Source: an uncultured Eubacteriales bacterium (GTDB lineage Bacteria > Bacillota > Clostridia > Christensenellales > Borkfalkiaceae). From it: a stretch of 8,815 nucleotides of DNA. Position 1 is the stretch's first letter; each line of letters begins with the position of its first letter. The notes under the pieces were generated by a model that saw only the letters and a list, made by a program, of their open reading frames with translations, did not search any database and was not told where the DNA came from. Location of the stretch: the NCBI GenBank assembly GCA_900545325.1, contig UQZE01000083.1, positions 1 to 8,815 on the forward strand. The letters run 5' to 3'. Of this stretch, positions 1 to 6,340 are shown one piece after another. The position numbers and the translations under genes were made by a program.

Positions 1-21
1 AGACGTGTGCTCTTCCGATCT
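1..21. other. Illumina TruSeq adapter remnant (artefact)
   Basis: The first 21 bases equal the 3' end of the standard TruSeq Read 2 adapter, including the diagnostic GCTCTTCCGATCT end. Read on the minus strand this is the read-through form starting AGATCGGAAGAGC. It joins the argJ coding frame directly, so the contig end was probably built from untrimmed short-insert reads. Position 21 is ambiguous, because the adapter T and the following genomic T run cannot be told apart. These bases should not be annotated as genomic. Confidence 0.96.
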
Positions 22-903
22 TTTCGCGTTTTTATCGTCCTTTGCGCCCGACGCCCTGCACTCGAGCAGTTTGGTCGCGCCCTCCCCGTCCGCCGCGATG
101 CTCCTGCACAGGCAGACGTTCACGGAATTGAGCGCCCGCATGAACGCCGCGAAGTCCTCGCCTTCCGTTTCTATCGTCTCGTTGCCCGCCATGCCGTTGG
201 CGAGCACGGCAACCATATCGTTCGTCGAAGTGTCGCCGTCCACGCTCACCATGTTGAAGGTATCCGCCACGTCCCCGGAAAGCGCCTTTTGCAGCATTGC
301 GGGCGAAACGGCGCAGTCCGTGGTGATAAACACCAGCATGGTCGCCATGTTCGGATGTATCATGCCCGAACCCTTGGCGATGCCGCCGATCCTGCACTTC
401 TTTCCGCCCGCCTCGAATTCCACCGCGGCTTCCTTGACCTTCGTGTCCGTGGTCATGATGCCGTACGCGGCTTCCCTGCTCTTGTTTCCCAACCCGCTCA
501 CGAGTTCCCGCATGCCGCGGGCAAAGGGCTCGATGCCGAGCGGCTGGCCGATTACGCCCGTGGAGGCAACCACCACGTCCCGCGCGCTTATATGCAGTTC
601 GTCGGCGAGCAAGGCGCAGGTTTTTTCCGCGATCTCCTCGCCGTCCGCGTTGCAGGTGTTGGCGTTGCCGCTGTTGCAGATAACGGCCTGCGCATAACCG
701 TCCGCAACGTTCTTTTTCGTTACGACGAGGGGCGCGCCCTTTACCTTGTTGGTCGTGTACACGCAGGCGACCGCCGCCCTCTTTTCGGAAAAAATGAGGG
801 AAAGGTCGTTTTTGGTCTTGTTTTTTCTGATGCCGCAGTGTATCCCGTTGGCGCAGAACCCCTTCGCCGCGCACACGCCGCCGCTTATGCCTATCATTTC
901 CAT
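22..903 (-). CDS. argJ: ArgJ, glutamate N-acetyltransferase / amino-acid acetyltransferase (3'-partial)
   Basis: ArgJ transfers the acetyl group from N-acetylornithine to glutamate, recycling it in arginine synthesis; bifunctional forms also use acetyl-CoA. It is a cytoplasmic enzyme that cleaves itself into two chains. The visible frame gives 294 uninterrupted residues. These include NSGNANTCNADG (about 77-88), STGVIGQPLGIEP (about 114-126) and the self-processing motif KGSGMIHPNMATML (about 177-190). Thr188 is the expected cleavage site and nucleophile. SVDGDTSTND (about 220-229) and DGEGATKLLE (about 272-281) also fit the family. About 100 C-terminal residues lie beyond the contig end. The ATG at 903 follows the SD sequence AAGGAG, which overlaps the argC stop codon (TAAGGAG) nine bases after argC ends, so translation is probably coupled. 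The frame runs on into the adapter and would gain seven false residues (RSEEHTS). Whether this ArgJ is mono- or bifunctional cannot be told. Confidence 0.95.
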
Positions 904-912
904 AATATCTCC

Positions 913-1836
913 TTACAGGACGAGCGCTTTCGTCGTCGACGCGCCCAGCTTGATGTTCATGCACTCCACGGCTGCGCCGCTCGCGCCCTTGCCGAGATTG
1001 TCGTAGCGGGCCGCGAGCAGTATCCGCTCTTCGTTGCCGAAAACGCCGACGGCCATGGTATCCCGCCCCGTCAGCCTGCCCGCCGAAAGAAAGCCGCCTT
1101 CGCTTTCCTCCGCGTAAAACACCGTTCCGCCGCCGTAAAGTTCTTTATAGACGGCCTTTATATCTTCCGCGCCGCCCGCGAGCTGATCCTTAAAAAGCGG
1201 AACGCACACCTCCATGCCCGAATAATAATCGCATACGACGGGAATAAAGGCGGGCGGCGATTTCAGCCCGCACACGCTCTTCATTTCCGCAAGGTGCTTG
1301 TGCTGCTGCGATATGCCGTACACGCGCGGCATGTTCAGCAGATATTCCCTGTCCGCGCCCTCGTATTCCGCAATCATCTTCTTCCCTCCGCCGCTGTAGC
1401 CCGTGAGCGAAGTGCAGGTAAGCTGCGCCGACGGAGAGAGCAGTCCCCGCTCGACGAGGGGGTAGACGAGCGCGATAAAGCCGCTCGCATGGCAGCCGGG
1501 CACGGCGATGCGGCGGGAATTTTTGATTTTTCCGTAAAATTCTTTCCCGAGTTCGGGGAAACCGTACGCCCATGCCTCGTCCGTGCGGTGCGCCGTAGAA
1601 GCGTCTATCACGCAGACGTCGGGATTTTCTATCATGGAAACGGCCTCTTTCGCCGCGCCGTCGGGCAGACACAGAAACGCGATGTCCGCCGCGTTCAGCA
1701 TCTCTTTGCGGGCGGCGGCGTCCTTGCGCAGTTCTTCGGGGAGGGTGAGCAATTCTATGTCCTCCCGCGCCTCAAGCCGCGCGTCGATCTGCAGCCCCGT
1801 GGTGCCGTTTCCGCCGTCTATAAAAACCTTTTTCAT
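913..1836 (-). CDS. argC: ArgC, N-acetyl-gamma-glutamyl-phosphate reductase (short, uncommon type)
   Basis: ArgC reduces N-acetylglutamyl-5-phosphate to the semialdehyde with NADPH, the third step of arginine synthesis. The 307 residues open with the nucleotide-binding stretch VFIDGGNGTTGLQI (about 4-17). DASTAHRTDEAWAYGFPEL (about 78-96) and AVPGCHASGF (about 111-120) follow, with Cys115 as the catalytic thiol that forms the acyl-enzyme. GYSGGGKKMI, HKHLAEM and NLGKGASGAAVECMN further support the call. Length and motif spelling match the short 'uncommon form' (TIGR01851-like) rather than the roughly 340-residue form usual in Bacillus and E. coli. The first loop reads GGNGTTG where I recall GEAGTTG as usual. 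The ATG overlaps the argH stop as ATGA. Its SD, AAAGGA, lies inside the last argH codons nine bases upstream, so argH and argC are translationally linked. The TAA stop precedes argJ by nine bases. Confidence 0.95.
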   Translation of the reverse strand: MKKVFIDGGNGTTGLQIDARLEAREDIELLTLPEELRKDAAARKEMLNAADIAFLCLPDGAAKEAVSMIENPDVCVIDASTAHRTDEAWAYGFPELGKEFYGKIKNSRRIAVPGCHASGFIALVYPLVERGLLSPSAQLTCTSLTGYSGGGKKMIAEYEGADREYLLNMPRVYGISQQHKHLAEMKSVCGLKSPPAFIPVVCDYYSGMEVCVPLFKDQLAGGAEDIKAVYKELYGGGTVFYAEESEGGFLSAGRLTGRDTMAVGVFGNEERILLAARYDNLGKGASGAAVECMNIKLGASTTKALVL

Positions 1837-3206
1837 TGCAAAAATTCCTTTACAAAAGCAAGCTGTTTTTTGACCGAAGCGTATCCCGCCGAACCCTCGG
1901 AAATGCGTTTTTTTACGCAGTTTTCTATGGATATCGCCTCGTAAAGGTCGTCTTCGAACAGCGGCGAATGTTTTTTATATTCCTCCAGCGGAACCTCGCC
2001 GAGCGTAACGCCCTTTTTCACGCACGCCCCCACGAGTTCGCCCGTCGTTTTGTAGGCGGCGCGGAAGGGCATGCCCTTTTTCGCGAGATAGTCCGCCAGG
2101 TCGGTGGCGTTGATAAAGCCCTTCCGACAGGCTGCGTACATGTTTTCTTTGATCGGGCGCATGGTCTTTACCATCGGGGCGAATACGGCGAGCGACTTTT
2201 CCGCCGTTTCCGCGGCGTCGAACACGGCCTCTTTGTCCTCCTGCATATCCTTGTTGTAGGCGAGCGGAAGCCCTTTCAGCACGGTGAGCACCGCCATCAG
2301 ATCGCCGTACACCCTGCCCGTCTTGCCGCGCACGAGCTCGGCCATATCCGGATTTTTCTTCTGCGGCATGATGGACGAACCCGTGGAAAAGGAATCGTCC
2401 AGCTCGACGAACCTGAATTCCCAGCTCGACCACAGCACGATCTCCTCCGCAAAGCGGGAAAGGTGCGTCATGACGAGCGAAAAAGCGGCCAACAGCTCCA
2501 CGCAGTAATCCCTGTCCGAAACGCCGTCCATCGAGTTGAGGCACGCGCCGTCGAAGCCCAGCGCTTTCGCGGTCATCTCCCGATCGATCGGATACGTCGT
2601 GCCCGCGAGCGCCGCGCTGCCGAGCGGGGAAACGTTCATTCTCTTTACCGCGTCCTCCACCCGCCCGACGTCCCGTATGAACATCATGGCGTAAGCCAGC
2701 AGGTGATGCGCGAAGGTAACGGGCTGCGCCCGCTGCAAATGCGTATAGCCGGGCATGACCGCGTCGGTGTTTTCCTCCGCTTTTTCCGCCACGGCCGCAA
2801 TGAGCGCTTTCAGTTTCCGCACGATCCCGCCCGCCTTTTTGCGCATGTACAGGCGCAGATCGAGCGCGACCTGGTCGTTCCTGCTGCGCGCGGTATGCAG
2901 TTTTTTGCCCGCGTCGCCTATGCGCTTTGTCAGTTCCGCCTCGATAAACATATGGATATCTTCGCTCGACATGTCGAACGCGAGCGCGCCGCTTTCCAAG
3001 TCGGCGAGAATCCCTTTAAGTCCGGCCGTGATCGCCGCGCACTCCTCCTCCGAAATGACGCCGCAGGCGGCGAGCATGGCCGCATGCGCAAGCGAGCCTT
3101 CGATATCTTCCGCATACAGTTTTTTGTCGAATGAAATGGAAGAATTGAAATCGTCCGCAAGTTCGTCCAGTTTTTTTTCAAATCTTCCCGCCCACATCTT
3201 ATCCAT
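1833..3206 (-). CDS. argH: ArgH, argininosuccinate lyase
   Basis: ArgH splits argininosuccinate into arginine and fumarate, the last step of arginine biosynthesis; it acts as a cytoplasmic homotetramer of the fumarase/aspartase superfamily. The 457 residues are full length for the family. The start MDKMWAGRFEKKLDELADDFNSS is the classic N-terminus. LHTARSRNDQVALDLRLY (about 103-120) is the first conserved block. PGYTHLQRAQPVTFAHH (about 152-168) carries His156, the likely catalytic-region histidine. GSSIMPQKKNPD (276-287) is the superfamily signature, with the catalytic serine in the flexible loop. The ATG at 3206 follows argG by nine bases; its SD is weak (AAGGCGG, partly formed by the argG stop), suggesting coupling to argG. 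An internal Met4 is an alternative start but leaves the family N-terminus shortened. The gene ends in a four-base overlap with argC. Confidence 0.97.
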   Translation of the reverse strand: MDKMWAGRFEKKLDELADDFNSSISFDKKLYAEDIEGSLAHAAMLAACGVISEEECAAITAGLKGILADLESGALAFDMSSEDIHMFIEAELTKRIGDAGKKLHTARSRNDQVALDLRLYMRKKAGGIVRKLKALIAAVAEKAEENTDAVMPGYTHLQRAQPVTFAHHLLAYAMMFIRDVGRVEDAVKRMNVSPLGSAALAGTTYPIDREMTAKALGFDGACLNSMDGVSDRDYCVELLAAFSLVMTHLSRFAEEIVLWSSWEFRFVELDDSFSTGSSIMPQKKNPDMAELVRGKTGRVYGDLMAVLTVLKGLPLAYNKDMQEDKEAVFDAAETAEKSLAVFAPMVKTMRPIKENMYAACRKGFINATDLADYLAKKGMPFRAAYKTTGELVGACVKKGVTLGEVPLEEYKKHSPLFEDDLYEAISIENCVKKRISEGSAGYASVKKQLAFVKEFLQ

Positions 3207-3215
3207 AGCGCCGCC

Positions 3216-4442
3216 TTATTTGCCGTTTTTTGCGTTTACCTGCGCCTGCACCTTGATCGGCAGGCCGAAAAGTTCTATAAACCCTTTGGCGTCCGCCTGG
3301 TTGTAGACGTGGTCTTCCCCGAACGTGGCTATTTCTTCCGAATACAGCGAGTAGTCGCTCCACGCGCCGGCCTTGATCATATTGCCCTTATAGAGCTTTA
3401 TTTTCACCCTGCCCGTAACGTTTTCCTGCGTTTTGTCCACGAAAGCCGAAAGCGCCTCGCGCAGCGGCGTGAACCACTGCCCGTTATATACGAGATCGGC
3501 GAACGTAACGGCGAGTTCCTGTTTTTTATGCATGGTCATCTTGTCGAGGCAGAGCGTTTCGAGGTAATTGTGCGCGAAATAGAGGATCGCGCCGCCGGGC
3601 GTTTCGTACACGCCGCGGCATTTCATGCCGACAAGGCGGTTTTCCACGATGTCCAGCAACCCTATGCCGTTTTCGCCGCCCGCCTTGTTGAGCGCCAGAA
3701 CGATATCCTTCGCGCTCATCTTTTCGCCGTTGAAAGCGACGGGCGAGCCTTTTTCAAAGTCGAGGGTGATGTACGTAGGCCGATCGGGAGCCTGTAAGGG
3801 CGACACGCCCATTTCGAGAAAACCTTTTTTTTCGTAAAGCGGTTCGTTGCCCGCGTCCTCCAGATCCAGCCCCTCGTGGCTCAGGTGCCAAAGGTTTTTA
3901 TCCTTGGAATAGTTGGTTTCGCGGTCGATTTTCAACGGCACGTTATGCGCCTCCGCGTACTCTATCTCTTCTTCGCGCGATTTGATGTTCCATTCGCGCC
4001 ACGGCGCGATGATCGGCATATCGGGCGCGAAAGCCTTGATTGTCAGCTCGAAACGGACCTGGTCGTTCCCCTTGCCCGTGCAGCCGTGGCAGATGGCGTC
4101 CGCGCCCTCCGCCTTGGCGATCTCTACGATACGCTTGGCGATGACGGGGCGGGCGAACGACGTGCCCAGCATGTATTCTTCATATAAAGCGCCAGCTTTG
4201 ACGGTCGGTATGACGTAATTTTCGACGAAATCGTCGGTAAGATCTTCCACGTACAGTTTTGACGCCCCCGTTTTGAGGGCTTTTTCCTCCAGCCCTTCCA
4301 GTTCGTCCGCCTGTCCGACGTTGCCCGATACGGCGATTACTTCGCAGTTATTGTAATTTTCCTTGAGCCAGGGTATGATGATGGAGGTATCCAATCCGCC
4401 CGAATATGCCAGCACCACTTTTTTTATCTTCGATTTATCCAT
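3216..4442 (-). CDS. argG: ArgG, argininosuccinate synthase
   Basis: ArgG joins citrulline and aspartate with ATP to make argininosuccinate, and supplies ArgH, the next gene. The 408 residues are the normal length for the bacterial type I enzyme. The ATP-binding P-loop AYSGGLDTS lies at residues 12-20. YMLGTSFARPVIAK (90-103) and HGCTGKGNDQVRFE (119-132) are the conserved citrulline/aspartate and ATP-contact blocks. The start is well fixed by a strong SD (GGGAGGAAAT, about seven bases before the ATG) and by the typical KKVVLAYSGGLDTS opening. It is the first gene of the operon: a consensus sigma-A promoter with ARG-box-like operators lies directly upstream, so repression by an ArgR/AhrC homologue in arginine-replete cells is likely. 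No damaged or missing key residues were seen. Confidence 0.98.
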   Translation of the reverse strand: MDKSKIKKVVLAYSGGLDTSIIIPWLKENYNNCEVIAVSGNVGQADELEGLEEKALKTGASKLYVEDLTDDFVENYVIPTVKAGALYEEYMLGTSFARPVIAKRIVEIAKAEGADAICHGCTGKGNDQVRFELTIKAFAPDMPIIAPWREWNIKSREEEIEYAEAHNVPLKIDRETNYSKDKNLWHLSHEGLDLEDAGNEPLYEKKGFLEMGVSPLQAPDRPTYITLDFEKGSPVAFNGEKMSAKDIVLALNKAGGENGIGLLDIVENRLVGMKCRGVYETPGGAILYFAHNYLETLCLDKMTMHKKQELAVTFADLVYNGQWFTPLREALSAFVDKTQENVTGRVKIKLYKGNMIKAGAWSDYSLYSEEIATFGEDHVYNQADAKGFIELFGLPIKVQAQVNAKNGK

Positions 4443-4471
4443 TTTTATTTCCTCCCGAAATTTATGTTTTC

Positions 4472-4500
4472 ATTATATTCCCTTTCCGTCCGCAAGTCAA
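4472..4500 (-). promoter_or_regulatory. Sigma-A promoter of the argGHCJ operon
   Basis: On the minus strand, TTGACT (4500-4495) and TATAAT (4477-4472) are separated by exactly 17 bases. This is a near-perfect housekeeping promoter about 30 bases upstream of the argG ATG. The expected transcription start is near 4465, giving a short leader that carries the strong argG SD. No other promoter-like element was seen between the operon genes, so all four are probably transcribed from here. Confidence 0.9.
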
Positions 4501-4594
4501 GAATTTTAATGCATATATTTTTAATTATTTATAAAAATATTCATATTTGCCGTAATTTATTTATAAAAATATGAATATTATTAAAATTATTCAT
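4498..4594 (-). promoter_or_regulatory. ARG-box-like operator cluster (ArgR/AhrC)
   Basis: Three AT-rich sites resemble the ARG box, whose core is ATGAAT, four A/T bases, then ATTCA. Site 1 (4515-4498, minus) reads TATGCATTAAAATTCTTG and overlaps the first three bases of the -35 element. By eye it agrees at 13 of 18 positions with the B. subtilis consensus I recall. Site 2 (4545-4528, minus) has a perfect ATGAAT half and a degenerate second half. Site 3 (4571-4594) is an inverted pair, ATGAATA and TATTCAT, ten bases apart. Sites 1 and 2 are centred 30 bases apart, about three helical turns, which suits a hexameric ArgR bridging them. Site assignment is by eye and AT-rich DNA gives chance matches; site 1 is the most convincing. 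Confidence 0.6.
4526..4572. repeat. 15-bp direct repeat pair upstream of the arg promoter
   Basis: TATTTATAAAAATAT occurs perfectly at 4526-4540 and again at 4558-4572, a 32-base step. The copies continue into TTCATATT and GAATATT respectively, so each is attached to an ARG-box-like half site in opposite orientation. They may be part of the operator array or an AT-rich upstream (UP) element, or may have arisen by local duplication. Confidence 0.6.
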
Positions 4595-4777
4595 TTTTAA
4601 GACAGTAAAAAACAGGGCCTTATGCAAGGTCCCGCGCCTTTGAGCGAAATCAGCGGCCTGCCGGCCGCCGCCGCGAGCACGGCAAGTAAAAGACGTTCTT
4701 CCGCTTTCCTCACGCCCCCGAAGCCCGCGGTATCCGCCGCCGAAAGGCATATCCTCCGCCCGACGGAAAAAAATGCA
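4595..4777. other. Unassigned GC-rich block between argG and the PH-domain gene
   Basis: This belongs to the 384-base intergenic region 4443-4826. The block is GC-rich like coding DNA, unlike the AT-rich arg control region beside it. It holds a perfect six-pair hairpin (GCGGCC-TGCC-GGCCGC, 4653-4668) and the terminator at 4607-4633. On the minus strand one frame stays open from 4824 to the TAA at 4597, with codons like those of neighbouring genes (GCG, GGC, GAA, AAA). It lacks an ATG; the only start I see is the GTG at 4713, giving a 38-residue peptide with an LLLAVLAAAAG stretch and no good SD. I recognise no protein or RNA family. A small RNA, a leader or the remnant of a lost gene are all possible. 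Confidence 0.35.
4607..4633 (-). terminator. Intrinsic terminator pointing toward the arg promoter
   Basis: On the minus strand GGG-A-CCTT-GCAT-AAGG-CCC forms a seven-pair stem with one bulged A and a four-base loop. TG and six T residues follow. The T tract is on the minus-strand side only, so it ends minus-strand transcripts just before the arg operators. No recognised gene lies upstream of it on that strand. It may insulate the arg promoter from antisense read-through, or end a small RNA or a decayed gene. Confidence 0.7.
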
Positions 4778-4806
4778 TTGACATTATGCCCTGTATCTGT
4801 TATTAT
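4778..4806 (+). promoter_or_regulatory. Sigma-A promoter of the PH-domain gene
   Basis: TTGACA (4778-4783) and TATTAT (4801-4806) are 17 bases apart, a near-consensus housekeeping promoter. The expected start is about 4813, leaving a leader of only some 14 bases. That leader consists mainly of the purine-rich SD AAAAAGGGGGG, five bases before the ATG at 4827. Confidence 0.85.
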
Positions 4807-4826
4807 ATATAAAAAGGGGGGCGATT

Positions 4827-5474
4827 ATGGCAAATTACAACGAAAAGTATTTCGGCGGCGAACCGCCGAAAGAATACGATATGGAAAAACTCATTTCCGC
4901 GAACGAGCAAATTCTCTGGCGCGGAAAGCCCAACCGCAAGGCGCATATTTTGGCGCAGGTGTTCAAAATGATGCCTTTCGCCCTGATATGGCTGCTTTTC
5001 GACGGCGCGTTTATCGGTCTGATGGTAAACTTCGACGTATTTTCTCAGATGCCGCCGGTCTTTACTGTGTTTATCGTGATATTCTTCGCGTTTCATCTCA
5101 TACCCGTCTGGATCTGGATAGCGAATATCGTTACCGCGGGCAGACGGCAGAAAAATATGGAATACGTATTCACGAACACGCGGATCATTGTCAAAAGCGG
5201 CGTGATCGGCATAGACGTAACGAACGTTTATTATGCCGACATCAGCAACGTAAACCTCAGGGTGGGGCTGATAGACCGATGGCTGCACGTGGGCGACGTC
5301 TATATTTCGGGCGCGTTCAAGGCGCAGGTGCTGTGGGATATAGAAAACCCCTACGAGGTAACGACGAAACTGCAGAAAATCGTGAACGACATCAAAACGG
5401 ATACTTACTATCCGAACGAACTCCGCCCCGATACGAACAGCGGTTTCGATACGCGGTACACGGGCAGGCCCTGA
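4827..5474 (+). CDS. Two-helix membrane protein with bacterial PH (bPH2/DUF304-type) domain
   Basis: The 215-residue protein has a hydrophilic N-terminus with the phrase ANEQILWRGKPNRKAH (25-40), which commonly precedes bacterial PH domains. Two hydrophobic helices follow at about 49-68 and 76-103, with a short loop between them. The segment from about 111 to 190 fits a bPH2 fold: MEYVFTNTRIIVKSGVIGID, then YADISNVNLRVGLIDRW and a GDVYI strand. A charged tail without recognised motifs ends the protein. Related PH-domain membrane proteins (YdbS/YdbT-like) have no well-established reaction; a structural or envelope-related role is only a guess. The gene is monocistronic, with its own sigma-A promoter and a terminator 21 bases after the stop. 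The ATG start follows a clear G-rich SD. No signal peptidase site or catalytic motif is visible. Confidence 0.85.
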   Translation: MANYNEKYFGGEPPKEYDMEKLISANEQILWRGKPNRKAHILAQVFKMMPFALIWLLFDGAFIGLMVNFDVFSQMPPVFTVFIVIFFAFHLIPVWIWIANIVTAGRRQKNMEYVFTNTRIIVKSGVIGIDVTNVYYADISNVNLRVGLIDRWLHVGDVYISGAFKAQVLWDIENPYEVTTKLQKIVNDIKTDTYYPNELRPDTNSGFDTRYTGRP

Positions 5475-5495
5475 ATGCGCGCCCGTTCATATCAA

Positions 5496-5526
5496 AAAAA
5501 AGAACTTGCGAATGAAGTTCTTTTTT
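5496..5526 (+). terminator. Terminator of the PH-domain gene
   Basis: GAACTT (5502-5507) pairs with AAGTTC (5515-5520) around the seven-base loop GCGAATG. Flanking A and T runs extend the stem to twelve pairs and supply the U tract on the plus strand. The A run also gives a T tract on the minus strand, so it may work in both directions. Confidence 0.85.
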
Positions 5527-5544
5527 CATATCCTCAGAAAAAAC

Positions 5545-5571
5545 AAAAGCCGCAGATACTGCGGCTTTTTT
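5545..5571 (-). terminator. Terminator of pgk-tpiA, probably bidirectional
   Basis: AGCCGCAG (5548-5555) pairs perfectly with CTGCGGCT (5559-5566) around the loop ATA, extended by A/T pairs. On the minus strand the hairpin begins just after the tpiA stop and is followed by TTTTG then six T residues. On the plus strand it ends in six T residues and can serve as a second stop for the PH-domain gene. Confidence 0.88.
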
Positions 5572-5574
5572 CAA

Positions 5575-6324
5575 TCAGTTGTCCTTGTAGTTGACGACTT
5601 TGGAAAAGTCCTCCGCTTTGAGCGACGCGCCGCCGATCAGGCCGCCGTCGATATTTCTCATGCTCATGAGGTCTTTCGCGTTGCCGGCATTCATGCTGCC
5701 GCCGTACTGGATGCGGAGGTTTTTGGCAACTTCCTTGCCGAACGTGTTGCCGACGATGCGGCGGATATAGCCGATGGTCGCGTTGGCATCCTCTTTCGTG
5801 GCGGTGAGCCCCGTGCCGATCGCCCAGACGGGTTCATAGGCGACGACGAGATTTTCAAAATCCTCCACGCCCGCAAGTCCTTCCACGATCTGTTTTTTCA
5901 GAACGCGCTTGGTTCTGTTCTTTTCGCGTTCGAGCTTGGTTTCGCCCACGCAGACAATGGGTTTCAGCCCGTTCGCCAGCGCCTGTTTGACGCGCTTGTT
6001 CACGCTTTCGTCCGTTTCGCCGAAATACTGTCTTCTTTCGCTGTGACCGATCACAACGTATTCCACGCCGAGTTCTTTCAGCATTTCCGCGCTGATCTCG
6101 CCCGTGAAAGCGCCCTTATCCGCCCATGCCACGTTCTGCGCGCCGAGCTTTATCTTGCTGCCCTCTATGGCCTTGCCTACCGCCGCGAGGTCGGTGAAGG
6201 GAACGCAGACGACCACTTCGGGCTTTGCTTTCGCCACGAGGGGCTTGAGTTCTTCTATCAGCTTGACCGCTTCCGCCGCGGTCTTGTTCATTTTCCAGTT
6301 GCCGGCAATGATGGGTTTTCTCAT
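5575..6324 (-). CDS. tpiA: TpiA, triosephosphate isomerase
   Basis: TpiA interconverts dihydroxyacetone phosphate and glyceraldehyde 3-phosphate in glycolysis and gluconeogenesis, as a cytoplasmic TIM-barrel dimer. The 249 residues are the standard length. The catalytic set is intact: Asn9 and Lys11 in GNWKMN, His94 in VIGHSERRQYFGE (91-103) and Glu164 in VAYEPVWAIGTG (161-172). The phosphate-binding segments YGGS (207-210) and GGAS (231-234) are also present. The gene follows pgk by 16 bases on the same strand and has no promoter of its own. The SD AAGGAG overlaps the pgk stop codon (CTAAGGAGAT) but lies 12 bases from the ATG, longer than ideal. No better start was seen, and the family N-terminus fits this one. 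A strong terminator directly follows the stop. Confidence 0.98.
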   Translation of the reverse strand: MRKPIIAGNWKMNKTAAEAVKLIEELKPLVAKAKPEVVVCVPFTDLAAVGKAIEGSKIKLGAQNVAWADKGAFTGEISAEMLKELGVEYVVIGHSERRQYFGETDESVNKRVKQALANGLKPIVCVGETKLEREKNRTKRVLKKQIVEGLAGVEDFENLVVAYEPVWAIGTGLTATKEDANATIGYIRRIVGNTFGKEVAKNLRIQYGGSMNAGNAKDLMSMRNIDGGLIGGASLKAEDFSKVVNYKDN

Positions 6325-6340
6325 GATGTGATATATCTCC

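Noticed and set aside
32..964. A 310-codon minus-strand frame overlapping argJ
   Set aside because: Its translation is low-complexity Arg/Gly-rich, whereas the adjacent minus-strand frame gives textbook ArgJ motifs over its whole length. The ArgJ frame is easily missed because it has no stop before the contig edge.
7..1944. A 645-codon open frame on the plus strand opposite argJ and argC
   Set aside because: Its translation is rich in Arg, His and Ala with no family motifs, as expected for the antisense of GC-rich coding DNA. The minus strand carries intact ArgC and ArgJ. It also begins in adapter sequence.
1836..3134. A 432-codon plus-strand open frame opposite argH
   Set aside because: It is an antisense shadow: Arg/His/Phe-rich composition, no RBS of note, and a fully conserved ArgH on the other strand.
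4541..4750. A 69-codon minus-strand frame starting ATG at 4750 after GGAGG
   Set aside because: The GGAGG is only two bases from the ATG, the product is Arg/Gly-rich, and it runs through the terminator into the AT-rich arg operators. A coding role is unlikely.
4802..4833. Possible divergent minus-strand promoter (TTGCCA and TATAAT) for the block upstream of argG
   Set aside because: The spacing to TATAAT is 20 bases, and the A/T match is explained by overlap with the plus-strand promoter.
4622..5515. A plus-strand 297-codon frame overlapping the PH-domain gene
   Set aside because: It is out of frame with the clear bPH protein that has its own promoter and SD. It starts inside the terminator hairpin, and its product is Arg-rich without motifs.
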